DNA of 64,000 nucleotides, taken from the NCBI GenBank assembly GCA_030407085.1, contig CM059582.1:27231001-27295000 (forward strand), given 5' to 3'. Both the position numbers and the translations under genes were made by a program. Every line of letters starts with the position of its first letter. Position 1 is the first letter of the stretch. Below, piece by piece: positions 1 to 11,497 of this stretch. Under the pieces are notes generated by a model. The model was not told where the DNA came from. It was given only the letters and a program-made list of their open reading frames with translations, and did no database searches. The stretch is from Trichopria drosophilae. Taxonomy: Eukaryota > Arthropoda > Insecta > Hymenoptera > Diapriidae.

Positions 1-1000
1 CCATTGGCAATAAAGTTATTTTTTATTAAAAAACTATTATTAATTTAACTTAAATACATAAAACACAAGCACTAATCTATTAAAAAATACCCAAGCTATC
101 AATATTTACCCGAAACTTGACAAGACGGGAAATGTGAGGCTAGAAATAACATGTTTTCAAAGTAACAAATAATTTAGTTTTCACAGTTCGAAACCTGACT
201 TATTTTTTAATTCGTTTTATCGGCCCGTGTTCAGAATATACCTACGTTTGAAGAAATCCAATATCGCTTACTGTTTTCCAAAAAAAAAAAATTACAATGA
301 ATGCGCAAACGGTGTCCGACATATTTAGCACGTTTCACTGTGCCCCGCGTGCCACTGAGCCCCACTCTCCCCTACGAGAGTTTACTGTAGGTGTTACCGG
401 TTGGTCTTGTATGATAGAAGAAATACATTCTTCTTTTGAAGAACCTTATAATTTTTGTAAACCCCCCTTTGCTACAGTTGTTTCTTTGTAAATTAACATT
501 AATATTAACCACTAGAGGGATGGAATGTTAAACAGATGTACGAAATAAATAAAATTAATTCTTCGAAATGTCAGTCACTATATTGGAATCGACATTTTGA
601 ATATCTTAAATCTAGAACCTTATTTGCAATTAATATTCCCTGTATTTTCCTGGACGTCATCGCCAGATTAAAATGTATTGATGAATCTGAGAATGATAAT
701 GATTGTAATAATGATGTTAAAAAATTCAAAATAATCTAGGAGTACCTTATATTTGATGAGCCCCTTTGAACCATACAACACTGTTTTAGATTGAAGATTC
801 AGACTTCACTAACTGGCGTTACAAGTATTTTTGAGGTACAAGAGGAAGATTTTAAAATTCTGAAGCATCACTAGTAGATTTGATGTCCTTTTACCGATCA
901 AATTATACCGAAAACACATAAAACTATTTTCACCCATGTTTCCAACACAAACTTGTTAACAATTATTTAGAATATTCTTTTAAAAACAGTAAATCTACAT
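1..1000. other. AT-rich DNA, nothing recognised
   Basis: Short open frames here look like chance frames of AT-rich DNA. No repeat, RNA gene or splice-consistent exon was seen. Confidence 0.5.
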
Positions 1001-1007
1001 AAAAGGA

Positions 1008-1260
1008 TTGGATGTCATTGGGAGAAACAAGGAGCGTTTTGGGTTATAGAGGATTGGATATGGTGACGAGAATAATCGTCGCTCGGCATCCGTTCAATGT
1101 TGCATTCTCGGTCATTAAACCGAATCCATCCATAGACGATAAACTGCGCCTCGCAGCTCGTTTCATTGTATTTTCCAATGTTCCTGTCGTATAGTTGGGT
1201 TGAGCACGGCGACAATGTAAACGAAAGGTTCCCTTCCGCCTCCGAGGTATTAATATTTAA
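1008..1260. other. Less AT-rich block, possible conserved noncoding DNA
   Basis: This block is visibly richer in CG dinucleotides than its surroundings and is open on both strands over part of its length (60 and 97 codons), which is expected of balanced composition alone. No domain is recognisable in either translation. It could be a conserved regulatory element or an old exon; nothing seen decides between them. Confidence 0.25.
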
Positions 1261-1802
1261 AACTGGTAATCTCGGATGAGCGGAAAAGTATGTAAAAGTT
1301 CTGAGCACAATTTTTCACTGGTGATAAGAAACGTCCATGTAAGACTGAAAATGTATCAAATAGTTGCATCACAAAGTATTCATACTAATCTTAACGATTA
1401 CCCATTGAATTTTAAAAATTTGAAAAAATTATTAAATGTGCTACTGATCCAGTTTTAACCACAATTTTTATTACCTTTCGTTAATTTTGAGTCGGATGAT
1501 TGGAAAATTCAACTCTGTAGAACCTCTCAGAACTAGATGCTTAGTACACACTATGTCACATTCTTCCATTTGTATACGATTCCAGAAAAAGAAAACTGCA
1601 AATTCTAGTTCTATCAAGCCAAATGAAGTATTCTTATTAACAAAAAGTTTGAAATTAGTTAATAATTCATGAATATTTATTTTAAATTCAGGGGAAAATT
1701 CTTCATTCATAGTGGGTGAATATAACAACGATCGTAAGATCCATAAATGTTTGTACTACATCGGATACGAAATGTACATAGAAAAAACGTCTTAAAATTG
1801 AT

Positions 1803-2093
1803 ACCTCTCGAATTAAGCATTGTAAACGGCTTAATTGCAGTCTAAAATTGAGCTAATTTTCTTAAATTAAGTCAATATTTGCGCTTAAAGTCAAATTTTT
1901 ACAGCTTGTTACACCTAAGTTAGAGATTTCGTATTTGGAACCTGAATATTTACTAAAAGTAAGTTTCCAAAACTAAAAACAAGATTTTAAGCGCAAATGT
2001 TAAGAATTATAGAAGAATTAAGACTTAATTTAAGAAAATTAGCTCAATTTTAGACTGAAATTAATCCTTTTATAGTGCTTAATTTGAGATATA
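1803..2093. mobile_element. Foldback (MITE-like) element, about 290 bp
   Basis: A left arm at about 1806-1893 and a right arm at about 2003-2090 are reverse complements. The core 'tctaaaattgagctaatttt' (1841-1860) is matched exactly in inverted form near 2037-2056, and the outer ends (tctcgaattaagca / tctcaaattaagca) also pair. An inner 'gcgcttaaa' block is mirrored as 'tttaagcgc'. There is no ORF. This is the structure of a non-autonomous DNA transposon; the superfamily and target duplication are not clear. Confidence 0.75.
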
Positions 2094-4230
2094 ACTTTAA
2101 TGATGCATTTAATATTTTCAATAATATATTATGCATTCAATGTTTTTACGGATATATATTTCTGAAATCAATTAATTTTTTTAATCAATTAATAAATTTT
2201 TTTTTAACCAATTTGTTAAATGAATTATATATTCTGACTGACATGCAAAAATGTTAGTTAGAAAAGATTACAATACATCCGTCATGTGTTTTTGTAAAAA
2301 ATTTGTATTTTTATACACCAAAAAAGTTGGTTTTACTATATAAACAGGGTTTTTAGTTCGTTTTATTATTGTTAGTAGCCTTGACTATCTAATTTGTCAA
2401 GGTCATTATTCAGATAGTAAAATTTACTAAAATAGTTAGCAGTCCCAATTATATCACTTTTTCCGTATATAAACGTACCGTTTACACGATTGTTATTCTC
2501 GATGTAACTTTAGTTTATACTTGCGTGTTTAACAGCAATCAAATACATTGCATCTTGTTTTATCAAACATGTATCTAATCAGGATTCATTATGCCCACAC
2601 CCAAACAGTTTAAAAGAAATCATACTTTAATACATGTGGTGCATCAATGCGATGTTTCAAATGATCGTTTTTATTTTTAGCGGTGATCAATCGTTCAGAG
2701 CGTTTTATGTATTGCAACTAATCGGCTATCCTTGCGAAGAAACGTTGTTTATGGTACCAGACCAGATAAAATGCCGATTAATGCACTGCCGCTAGTGATT
2801 GATAGTCTTGGAAGAAAACGTTTAATTTATCAACTCTTCCATGTCTACGATATAACTTTTACGAAAGAGAATTCTTCATAAAAAAGTGAATCGCGTATAT
2901 TATATAAAATAAAAAACCGTAAATATTGAAAGTTTATCAACTCGTTTACATAATAGAAATTGCCTTGGAATAAACTGTATTAAAAAGTGTAATAATCGTA
3001 AGTGTATTTTTGGTATAGTTTGAATGTGTACGGGATTAATAAAAGTCTATTACTGTTTATCAAAAATTAATATCTGCTATGATTTACTTAGAAAATATTG
3101 ATTACACATCAAACATCTCCCAATACTTAATATTCGGTTTTTAAATATTGGTATTCCAATTCTGGGAAGAAAATGTTTGCATTCAATTTCTTCGAAAAAA
3201 TGTTATTACGAATAGTTCACCTACGACGAATTTAGACAAAATTACAGAATCAATTCAAAAGTGAGAATTTTATGATTGCTTCACCAAATTTTACTAAAAG
3301 ATTTTTACAAAATGTAGTTTGCACTTTCGAAAAGATCCAGAGGAGTATGAATAATAATTTATGTCATATATAATGAAAAATATATAGAATAAAAAAGAAA
3401 ACTAGAAAGTCAAAAGAAAAGTAACCAATGTCGTACTAATGAGCAACAGTTCGTGAAACTCACAACCGTCCTACATCGCGTTCTAGATATAAAAAATATA
3501 AAAAAAACACCTGGATGAAAGCAAGATAAGTTAGGAGCATTCCAGCACGCTACACATCCCCTATGTAGGTAACGAACATACTTACATTTTGTGAAGGATA
3601 GAGATGTTCTAGTATTACACCTAGTACATTATAAATTCGTTAATAATATTATTAATAATATATTAGTTATCGTACTAAATTATTTAGTACAAAATATTGC
3701 CTTTTCATATTAGATTTAGTCAATAAAACATTTAGAAATGTTGTTATCGAAAGTAATAAATGTAAAAAATGGTAATTATCGGTAGTTTTTGTAACTTACT
3801 CTCTAAATCTGAATTTATTAAAAACTACCAATAAGAAAATGAAAAGTGAGTCATCAAATGAATTAATAGTCATTTTTGCCAATAAAAAGTTACAACCCAC
3901 TAATTTATTACTAATTCTACTAACAACTAAATTAAAAAAGTCAATATCTAATTGTTGATTAGTAGAATTTTACTAGTATTTTCGTATTATTTGTCAGTAA
4001 AAAACTTATTAATTGATCGTAACCCATTTTTTGCTGTAGATAAGTCGTTTTTTATTCATTCAAGTTTAGAGAGTACATTAATATTCTCCAGAATCATATT
4101 TAGCAAAGAAAGTAAATTCCAGCATAATTTTGACCAGTTTAATTGCCATTTCTGACAAAGTGCAAAATTAAGATAGGGGAGAATCGACTAAACCGGAAGT
4201 AAGAAAATCTTGACTAATTTCAGATTCGGT
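2094..4230. other. AT-rich DNA without a recognised gene
   Basis: Nothing longer than chance ORFs is present. A slightly less AT-rich patch at about 2660-2830 could be conserved noncoding DNA. Small AT palindromes occur near 3640-3690 and 3930-3990. Confidence 0.4.
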
Positions 4231-4234
4231 GTAG

Positions 4235-4362
4235 TTGAACTCCTCAGCCGGGGAGTTCAAGTTTAACCTTTATGTCCATACCGCGTGCCGAGCAGGAAAT
4301 AACTTAAATCGGCCAACTTCGTACTCGTGTTCGTGACGATCGATGGATACGAGATCGATCGT
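4235..4362. promoter_or_regulatory. Two consecutive perfect 9-bp-stem hairpins in a GC-richer patch
   Basis: TTGAACTCC (4235-4243) pairs exactly with GGAGTTCAA (4252-4260) across an 8-nt loop. ACGATCGAT (4336-4344) pairs exactly with ATCGATCGT (4354-4362) across a 9-nt loop. They sit in a CG-richer patch immediately upstream of an open frame starting with ATG at 4381. They could be paired binding sites or chance palindromes; no transcription unit is demonstrated. Confidence 0.3.
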
Positions 4363-4380
4363 GAGCTATAGGACGCGGCC

Positions 4381-4578
4381 ATGATAACTCTTAATTTATA
4401 CAGAAGCCCTTCCTTAGTTTCTTTTTCTCACAACAATGCCAACGAATGTGTGTGGGGATTCTATCCACACAATGCTGCCAAAAATTGCATTCCACTAATT
4501 TTGGGTCTAATTACAATTTCCAGTTTCTTATACTATTTTGGATCCTTATCAGCATATATAACGGTAATTAATATTTGA
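4381..4578 (+). CDS. Possible short exon, hydrophobic peptide (uncertain)
   Basis: A 65-codon frame opens at an ATG right after the CG-rich hairpin patch. Its translation has a polar Asn/Cys/His-containing first half and a hydrophobic, membrane-helix-like stretch from about residue 39 to the end (ILGLITISSFLYY onward). Just before the stop lies 'acg|gtaatt', usable as a splice donor, so this could be a first coding exon. No family is recognised, and a chance ORF is the main alternative. Confidence 0.2.
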   Translation: MITLNLYRSPSLVSFSHNNANECVWGFYPHNAAKNCIPLILGLITISSFLYYFGSLSAYITVINI

Positions 4579-4985
4579 TAGTTAAATTCCAACTTATAGG
4601 TTGCTTTCGTGGGATTTTGAGGTAATTGAAAATACTGGAGTCAGTGATACCGTACATTTACCCTGCTAGAAAAAATCTTAAATTTTAGTACGTTTTAATA
4701 CAAAATTATGAAGGTATTTTACATTTGTTGGGGCTTAAATAGACTTTTCATTTGCAAATAACGAAATTTAAAATTTCGTAAAGTTTTAATGCATTCCTAG
4801 AAATATCTGTCATTTAAATTCATAAAATATTAACCTACTTCGTTCCAAAATGTCGATTTTGATCATCATCTTTCAATAATGTACTGTTATCTATTTTCAC
4901 CCTCCCAAAAATATAGGAAAGACATAATCTAACATTTTCGGGGTCGCTATATCAATCTTTGTTGCTTAAAAAAAACAGAGAAGAA

Positions 4986-5772
4986 ATGTTCTTCAATTAA
5001 AAAAAAAAGGATGGTTTTTAAGGGTCTTACTGCAATTTCGTACGAAACACACCATGGAATGCACAAAAATGAATGAAAATAGGGCGGTCGAGGTCCAATG
5101 TAAAAACTTGCGCCATGGAATTATTTTATTTCTTTCGTCTAAGAGCCCGAAAGAGGCGACTTTGAAAAAAACTAGGACTGAATCGGCGTTGTGTAGAAAG
5201 GAGGGATGAAAAAGAAACTCAAAAAACAGTGAAAATAGAGAAAACATAATTACTGCAGTGAATCCACTATTTTAGAGATTTTAATTAAATTCAATTTATT
5301 TTAATTATATTCTGATGTTAGAATCATCACTCGAGCATTCCGGATCAATCTTGTAGAGCACTGTGGATCACATTTTATGTTATTAGAACACAAATCGCGA
5401 AATCGTAATCAGACAGTCGCCATAATAGATCCGCCATATTGAATTTTCTGTATTTGACATCAAAATCATAATCAGCATCAGCAACAAAATTTATACAAAC
5501 ACACATATAAATTTCGTCCAGTGCAAAATAATTTTATGAGAGAAATTTCGATTTAGTCCTAGTTCTTTTCAAACTAGCCTCTTCCGGGGTGGTTTTACAC
5601 CTACCCTTGGTTGAAAGAAATAAAATAACCACATGGCATAAGTTTTTACATAGGACTTCGACTACCCTGTTTTCATTCTTTTTTGTGCATTTCATTGTGT
5701 ATTTCGTATTGGAAATTGCACTTTTCAAAAAATAGCATTAAAACTACCTTTTTTTTTGTAATTGAAGAAAAT
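4986..5772. mobile_element. Foldback element with arms of about 210 bp
   Basis: The segment from about 4990 to 5200 is the imperfect reverse complement of about 5535-5768. Matching blocks include 'cttcaatta...aaaaaagg' at the outer end, 'tgcacaaaaa.gaatgaaaa', 'atgtaaaaactt..gccatg', 'ttattttatttctttc' and 'aactaggact.aatcg' at the inner end. The middle (5200-5535) is unpaired. The open frames on the minus strand in both arms are translations of the same repeat, not separate genes. Confidence 0.75.
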
Positions 5773-6385
5773 CAGGGGTTGGACATTTTTTCATTTTTTA
5801 AATAGCATAGATCAATAGAGCGTCCTCGAAAACAGCAGACTATGTATTTCCCATATTTTTGGAAAGTTTAAAATATGTAATAGAAAGTTGATTATCAAAA
5901 TGGACATTTCAGGACGAAAGGGGTTAAGTTTATTATATTAATCGTGAAATAATGAATAATGAAGGCAACGATCAACGTTATATTTATTGACTGTAAATCA
6001 TAAGGAAGGTTTTTAAGTTACGTTCGTGCCAATGTAGATTTTGAGGGTATTGGAAAAAGTCAAACTGAAAATATAGAATTTCAATTTTACGATATTATGC
6101 ATTCGAAATTTTATTGGAAAGTCGTTGCTTAGTATTTTACGTTTAAGAATAAACAGTAAAATGCAAAATTTGGAGCTGGAATTGAAAAGAAATGTGCACA
6201 CCTATAAAGTTATGTGTATGATTAGTATAAAGGTTGTGAATTTCTGCTATGCGTAATAAAGAAAATTTTCCGTTATTATAATTCCCCGCTTTGCTCTTAT
6301 TAGTGCGAATTTATGAATGTTTCAGATTCTTCATAAAAATATTTTTTTAGGAATATGTAAAACAAAAATGTTAATATACGTTGTT
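5773..6385. other. AT-rich DNA, nothing recognised
   Basis: No repeat arm, RNA gene or convincing exon is seen between two foldback elements. Confidence 0.45.
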
Positions 6386-6805
6386 ATACAGGGTGTTTCA
6401 GAACCGATTTAAAAGCTAAAGCCGTGATTATTTTAAATACATAGAAACGGTTTTGTTATAAATTGAGGGCACTCTATCAAATGGAGATTTTTTATTTCAA
6501 GTTGCAGTCGGAAGTAGGGGTTTTAGACCCCTCTTTCCTGCATTGGATATTGCAGATTCTGATTCTAATAAAAAATACAACATTTTGTTGCAAACACTTT
6601 TTCGATAAATGTCAGATACGGCCTTTAAACGGCCGTTTTTTTTTACTAAAAGAAACATTTTGGCGCCCGTTTAAATGAAGTAACTGAGATTTCTCGAAAA
6701 AAAATCTTTGGAGCTCTTTTAAATTATAAAGAAACCGTTTTTACGCATTTAAAACAGTCGTGTCTTTAGCTATTAAATGGGTGATAGGGGTGGTCTAAAA
6801 ACGCC
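6386..6805. mobile_element. Foldback element beginning 'acagggtgtttc'
   Basis: The left arm (about 6400-6500) and the reverse complement of the right arm (about 6680-6800) align: 'gatttaaaagctaaagcc' against 'catttaatagctaaagac', then 'aaacggttttgttataa' against 'aaacggtttctttataa'. The outer motif 'acagggtgt' is a recurrent end sequence of insect repeats and recurs at about 56,315. Between the arms a run of 'acggcc...ggccgt' adds another small palindrome. The ORF inside is not judged real. Confidence 0.6.
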
Positions 6806-7713
6806 CTTACTTTTTTCTAGTCTGGATCGATTCCAAAAATTAATCTGATCTAAGTTAGGCCAGGACAAACTGAACTGAGGAAAAAAGGCAACAAAAAATG
6901 GAACGTACGGGATAACGGACACCAAATTTTTTTTACTGCATTTTTTAATTCTTTAAACGTCAACATTTGATAAAAATCTATAGTGTAATTTTTTTTGCCG
7001 TGATGACAAAATTAATGCTTCATTCAGATCTTTGAACTGAGTCGAGGTAATGATGTAATATTGTAAAAAAACTTATGTTTTATAGAAAATTTATAACTAA
7101 TTTCGTCAAGAACTGGAAATTTTTATCATCAACTACGAATAAAGAAATATTATCTATTTTCATCCTAAAAAATAATGAAGCAGGTATGGCCAGCTATTTC
7201 TGACGTCACTTCATCGATATATGCCATTTAGAAAACTGGAAAAAAGTTAAATCTTTTATTTTCTGATCTAACAAGAAGATCCTGGTTTTAAGGACATTTT
7301 TCTAAAAATGTCAGTTTCAATGAAAATTAGTTCACTATTACTTCATGATTTTTGTTTTATAATGATTGTAGGGTATATAACATAGATACGCTGTTGAATT
7401 TTGATGACCGAAAGGAAAATATTGGGAGAAAATAGGTTAATATACTTTGGTAAAAAGAACGAAAAATAAAAATATGATAAATGATCATAAATTTTGAAAC
7501 TTACTTGTTATAAAACGGAATTGTTCCTTTCGAAATTATTCAGTAAATAGTTATTAAATGTTAATAAATGTAACTTTCTTAGATTAATGTATTATATTTT
7601 TTAATAAAAATAGTTGCTCTCAAATGCTACAAGACTATAGTTAATTTGAAAATGGCATTACCAATGTCCTGCACTAAATAAGTTTTATTTAGACTTTTAG
7701 ATATGATTTTCGG
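6806..7713. other. AT-rich DNA, nothing recognised
   Basis: No gene-like ORF or clear repeat arm was seen. Confidence 0.4.
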
Positions 7714-7868
7714 TTGCGGGTCGAAAAAGCGATAAATAAAAACGCCGACCGGTGAAAAAACCGACAGTCATAAAACCGACAATCGAAATGACGACAGTTA
7801 AAAAACCGACTGTCTGCTTGTCCAAGTATCTATTTTTTTTTAGGTGTCGGCTTTTTTATTTGCTACTA
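7714..7868. mobile_element. Short copy of the ACCGAC-module foldback family
   Basis: The left end 'gggtcgaaaaagcgataaat' closely matches the left end of the composite at 45.43 kb. It is followed by five or six modules of the form 'accgacagtcataaa' (about 7752-7820). The right end 'ggtgtcggcttttttatttg' (about 7842-7861) is the same terminus in inverted orientation. The element is about 155 bp and noncoding. Confidence 0.7.
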
Positions 7869-10218
7869 TTTCTTAAAAATTCTTTTTTAAAATAGTGGAA
7901 ATAGTATATATTTTATATGTGAATTTGAAAAATCCTTAGTATATCCATTTTTCAATAGATCACCTTTTTTAGATAATGATTCTTTTAGCGATTTATTTAA
8001 TTAAATACAATTTGTTTTAAAATATACACTGAAAAAACAAACGTATATTGAGTACAGATTAGTACTCTATATATATATCTATGTATTTTCTCGGAAATAC
8101 TTAACGTAATCGATACGTCTATAAGAATAGTTTCAATGTATGTACACGTAACCTCCTGTCCATGACTGTGCCTTCAGCAGTCGGGTTGAAAATCTCGTTT
8201 GCCACTATGACCGTTTAAATATAATATCCTCTGTTAATACAAAAGACAAGAAAGTTCCTTTTTAAATGAAATACCAACATATTCCGTAAACAAAATTAAC
8301 AAAAAGCATTAGCAAACTCATATTACTTTTAATTAAAGATTAAAAATTCAGTATCATTTTTCAACGATACAAGTTTTTAGTCTCGTGAGACGCGCGACGG
8401 AAAATTACTCTCAACTAAATTTATGTTGTATTCCTACTTTATTACATTATTTCATAAATATTTACAAGAAAAGGAATTGCTGCTCACTCAACTGTTTGTG
8501 AAATTGAAAATATGTTCAGAGGATTTTGTAATTAAGAGTGCAGGTATAAAGTAAACGGACGAGACTGTTATCTACAAAGGTACCTTATGAAATGCTGAAA
8601 TACTTTAATTAACCTTGAAGTACAATGAAAGAAAAAGGCAAAAAATTAACCAATGCATGCAAGTAACATGGCATGTACGACGTACGTACGCCACTTGAAT
8701 ATCCTGTGTAAATATTTCTCATGTATAAATAAGAATAATTAGAGGTAAAAATACAAAACAAAATACATGAAACATTTTATTGATTGTTGCGTTGAGTTCC
8801 GGAATCTCTTTCATAAGAGATATGTACCAAATTTGTATTGTAAATAAGCTGCTTTGATAATTAGTGAGCAAAACTCAACGACTGTGAAGAACGAGAATTG
8901 CGTAAATAAGTAAAATTCCCAATTAGTTCGTAAAATATTTATGGCGATTTCGTATGTAGTATATATAGAAAATATATTGTTAAAGTGTTCCACTTTAATT
9001 AGTAGGTGCTTTGTGGATTTTAGTGTCGTTTAATGCGTATTTTATTTACGTAAAATCATATCCTTGTTTACATATGATTATTAGATTATGAAGGTTTGCA
9101 TATTTTATAAAAACTTTTTTCGTGCCTTTATAATACACGCACCAGTTGAAGTTTAAAAAACAAGGCAATAACTCAAATTCTTTTTACGTCTGTTGAAGCA
9201 CTGCACAAACTTATTTCTAAGATATAAAAGAGACAGTTTGGATGGGTGCTTGTGTACATGATACTTTATCACCATATATAAATGTCACTGAATATGTTAC
9301 ATTTTACCAAAATTTACCAGCTACCCGTATTGCAGGAACTTTTATGAAGTATCTCTATTTCACTGCAAACGGATGAGAAAATAATTGCATTTGCTGATTT
9401 CGCAAATATAATACTATAAACAATTTTCATTTTGAATTTGAATATGTCCAACAGAAAATTACGCTGTAAAGTTCAAAAAAGCGATAAAAACAGAAACTAA
9501 ATATTGTAATACGAATTTACAAAAATAAATTGATAAAATGTTAAATAAAACAAAACGATCGAAAGTAAATTAATTAAAATCGGCCAGCATAAACCACTTG
9601 TTGTCATTGATATTGTGCAGCAAAAATTAAGTTACATTTGAACGAGTTTCTAATATGTCGTCGAGCTTTTTTAACTCGAATACATCGAATGTACGGAACC
9701 CTCATCTGTCGGGATATAATTGAATTCTCGATTACTCTCACAGAGGTGACTTGTTTACGTCCATATATCTATTACAGACTGCCGAACGTATTTACTGGTC
9801 TTCAAAAATATATCGGGATATCCTGGTTTTGTATTCCAGACAGACAAGCATTCATTAGCAGCCATGTATTTTTATTCTTTTATATAATTTTTTTTTTATT
9901 TATTTAGTTTCTGTTACTTCGTGATGTTTACTAAAGTTCTAGCGAATGACGTAATCCTTTTAAGTTGAAAAAAGGTATCTATTTTGCAATTTGAAGTGTG
10001 AGTTATTGTAAAGAAAAATAAAAAATAAAGCTACAAGAATACCTTTTTGTAGTAGATTTTACTGAATACTCGTTTTAATATTTGTTTTGGTATTTGTGCA
10101 TTGAATATTATAAAAAATTTAGGCATCATTTTTTAGGAAATAAGTTTTACAATTTCGTCCGCCATTTGGGATTCGCCATTTTGGATTTACGGAATCAAAT
10201 ATGTATGTAAAACACACT
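7869..10218. other. AT-rich DNA without a recognised gene
   Basis: Open frames here (for example 9638-9907) have no recognisable domain and are AT-driven. A 'tacactgaaaaaa' motif at about 8026 resembles one end of the TA-CACT elements described elsewhere, but no partner end was found. Confidence 0.4.
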
Positions 10219-10880
10219 GAAAAGTGTGTCCCATATAGGCATAGAATTCAATGATCGGTTGACAGGTTAGCCAAGGAAATTGCTTCTAATGCAATTAAAA
10301 TTCCACTTACTGATTTTTTTTTAAGATTTAAAAAAAAAGATTGTAAATGTACCTGTAAAAAACTTAAAATAGATGCTGCCTGGAAGGCTAAAAGATATTT
10401 TGACATTTGTTATACGAATAAATTCGTCACTTGGATCAACAGATGTAGATCCGGTCATTATCACTTAGCAACATCCCTCTCGAAGGTCAATATTATTTCT
10501 GATCCCAAATCTAGTTGCGACTATCTACGAGAAGAATTCGATCATATTCTCTGGAACTGTCCAAAGTACGAACCAAAAAGGACCCAAATGATTAACTCTC
10601 TTTGTTTATTAAAATGTAACCCTCCGCACAAATTTGTTGTGTACTTCAACGACTAAATCGCAGTGTTAAAAATAATTTATGAATTTTAAAATTCCAATCT
10701 AGAATATGCATGGCTTCGTTCATTAATTCGCGTCAAGTCATCCTAATCATTAAGAAATTGTAATTTTAAGTTTGTAACTCTTCTTTACTAGGTATTATTT
10801 TGTACCTAGCCATAAGGTAACGCGATATTTATCGCAGTTCAAGGCTTAAGCAATAAATAAATACAAATACAAATACAAAT
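10219..10880 (+). mobile_element. 3' end of a non-LTR retrotransposon with RNase H, old copy
   Basis: The segment runs from the last part of an RNase H domain through a zinc knuckle, a stop at 10,654-10,656 and a 3' UTR to a tail of 'aaataaatacaaatacaaat' type ending near 10,880. Short tandem tails of this kind, and RNase H plus a Cys-His knuckle at the ORF2 end, are typical of I-like/Loa-like elements. The copy is 5'-truncated near 10.21 kb. No target-site duplication was found on either side, in keeping with age. Confidence 0.8.
10225..10656 (+). pseudogene. ORF2 remnant: RNase H end and C-terminal zinc knuckle
   Basis: One frame reads SHIGIEFNDR (about 10,228-10,258). After a one-base shift the next frame continues VDRLAKEIASNAIKIPL, together the conserved C-terminal RNase H block (SHIGI.GNE.AD.LAKE). 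The second frame stays open to 10,656 and contains C-D-Y-L-R-E-E-F-D-H-I-L-W-N-C, a C-X8-H-X4-C knuckle, followed by a basic tail. The catalytic core upstream is missing, so the copy is inactive. The frame is clear from its motifs even though there is no ATG at the start. Confidence 0.8.
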
Positions 10881-11283
10881 TTTTAATAGCAAACAACGTT
10901 CATCTGTGAACTATTCGTAATTGGAAATTAAACATACTGTCATTTTGTTATGAAGATTATATTGTATCTACTGCATTGCAAGCTTAATAAACCTGTAAGG
11001 TTTAACAAGTCTAATAAAAACAACAAAATCATTACAGGTTGACATTTCAATACGGAAATGAAAATATATGAAAACGCGGAAATTACAATAGACGATACAA
11101 AAATCCCGAAGTTGATCCCCAATATCACTGACATTCTGTAATACAACGATGACATGGAGATCCAAACGCGCATATAGAAAACTTTTAAAAAGATACCACG
11201 AGAAAATCAATTTGTAATACTTCTTTCGATACTTGATCCTACTGCAATTTCTGGTTGCTTCGCACATAAAGTGATAGAAGAGA
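10881..11283. other. AT-rich DNA; overlapping minus-strand ORFs judged spurious
   Basis: Minus-strand frames of 77 and 121 codons overlap here, but they are rich in Phe/Ile/Tyr/Arg, show no domain and overlap one another. Confidence 0.4.
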
Positions 11284-11400
11284 CACAAAATTGTGGATGA
11301 AAAAATCAATTTATCAAAAACCCGACAAATCACAGAACAGATACTTCAATATCCCGACATTTTCAAAAATCAGATATTTCAAAAAAACAGTTAATCAAAA
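11284..11400. repeat. Single arm related to the CCCGAC foldback at 59.7 kb
   Basis: 'tcaaaaacccgacaaatcac' here is shared almost exactly with the left end of the element at 59.65 kb, and both continue with modules such as 'acttcaa.atccc.ac.ttcaaaaa'. The opposite arm is absent, so this is a half copy or relic. Confidence 0.6.
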
Positions 11401-11497
11401 ACCAAACAGTTATTTCATCTTTGAAGAAAAGCTACTGTGATCCAATTAATTTCTGACGAGTGGTAATTAATTAGTTCAAACCTTGAGTAATAAGACT

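Noticed and set aside
6463..6678. 71-codon ORF near 'acagggtgtttc'
   Set aside because: Lies between and inside the arms of a foldback element.
7752..7820. CRISPR-like array of 'accgac' repeats
   Set aside because: Module spacing is irregular, there are no unique spacers of constant length, and the context is eukaryotic.
10968..11333. 121-codon minus-strand ORF
   Set aside because: Composition is that of chance AT-rich frames, it overlaps a second minus-strand frame, and no motif is present.
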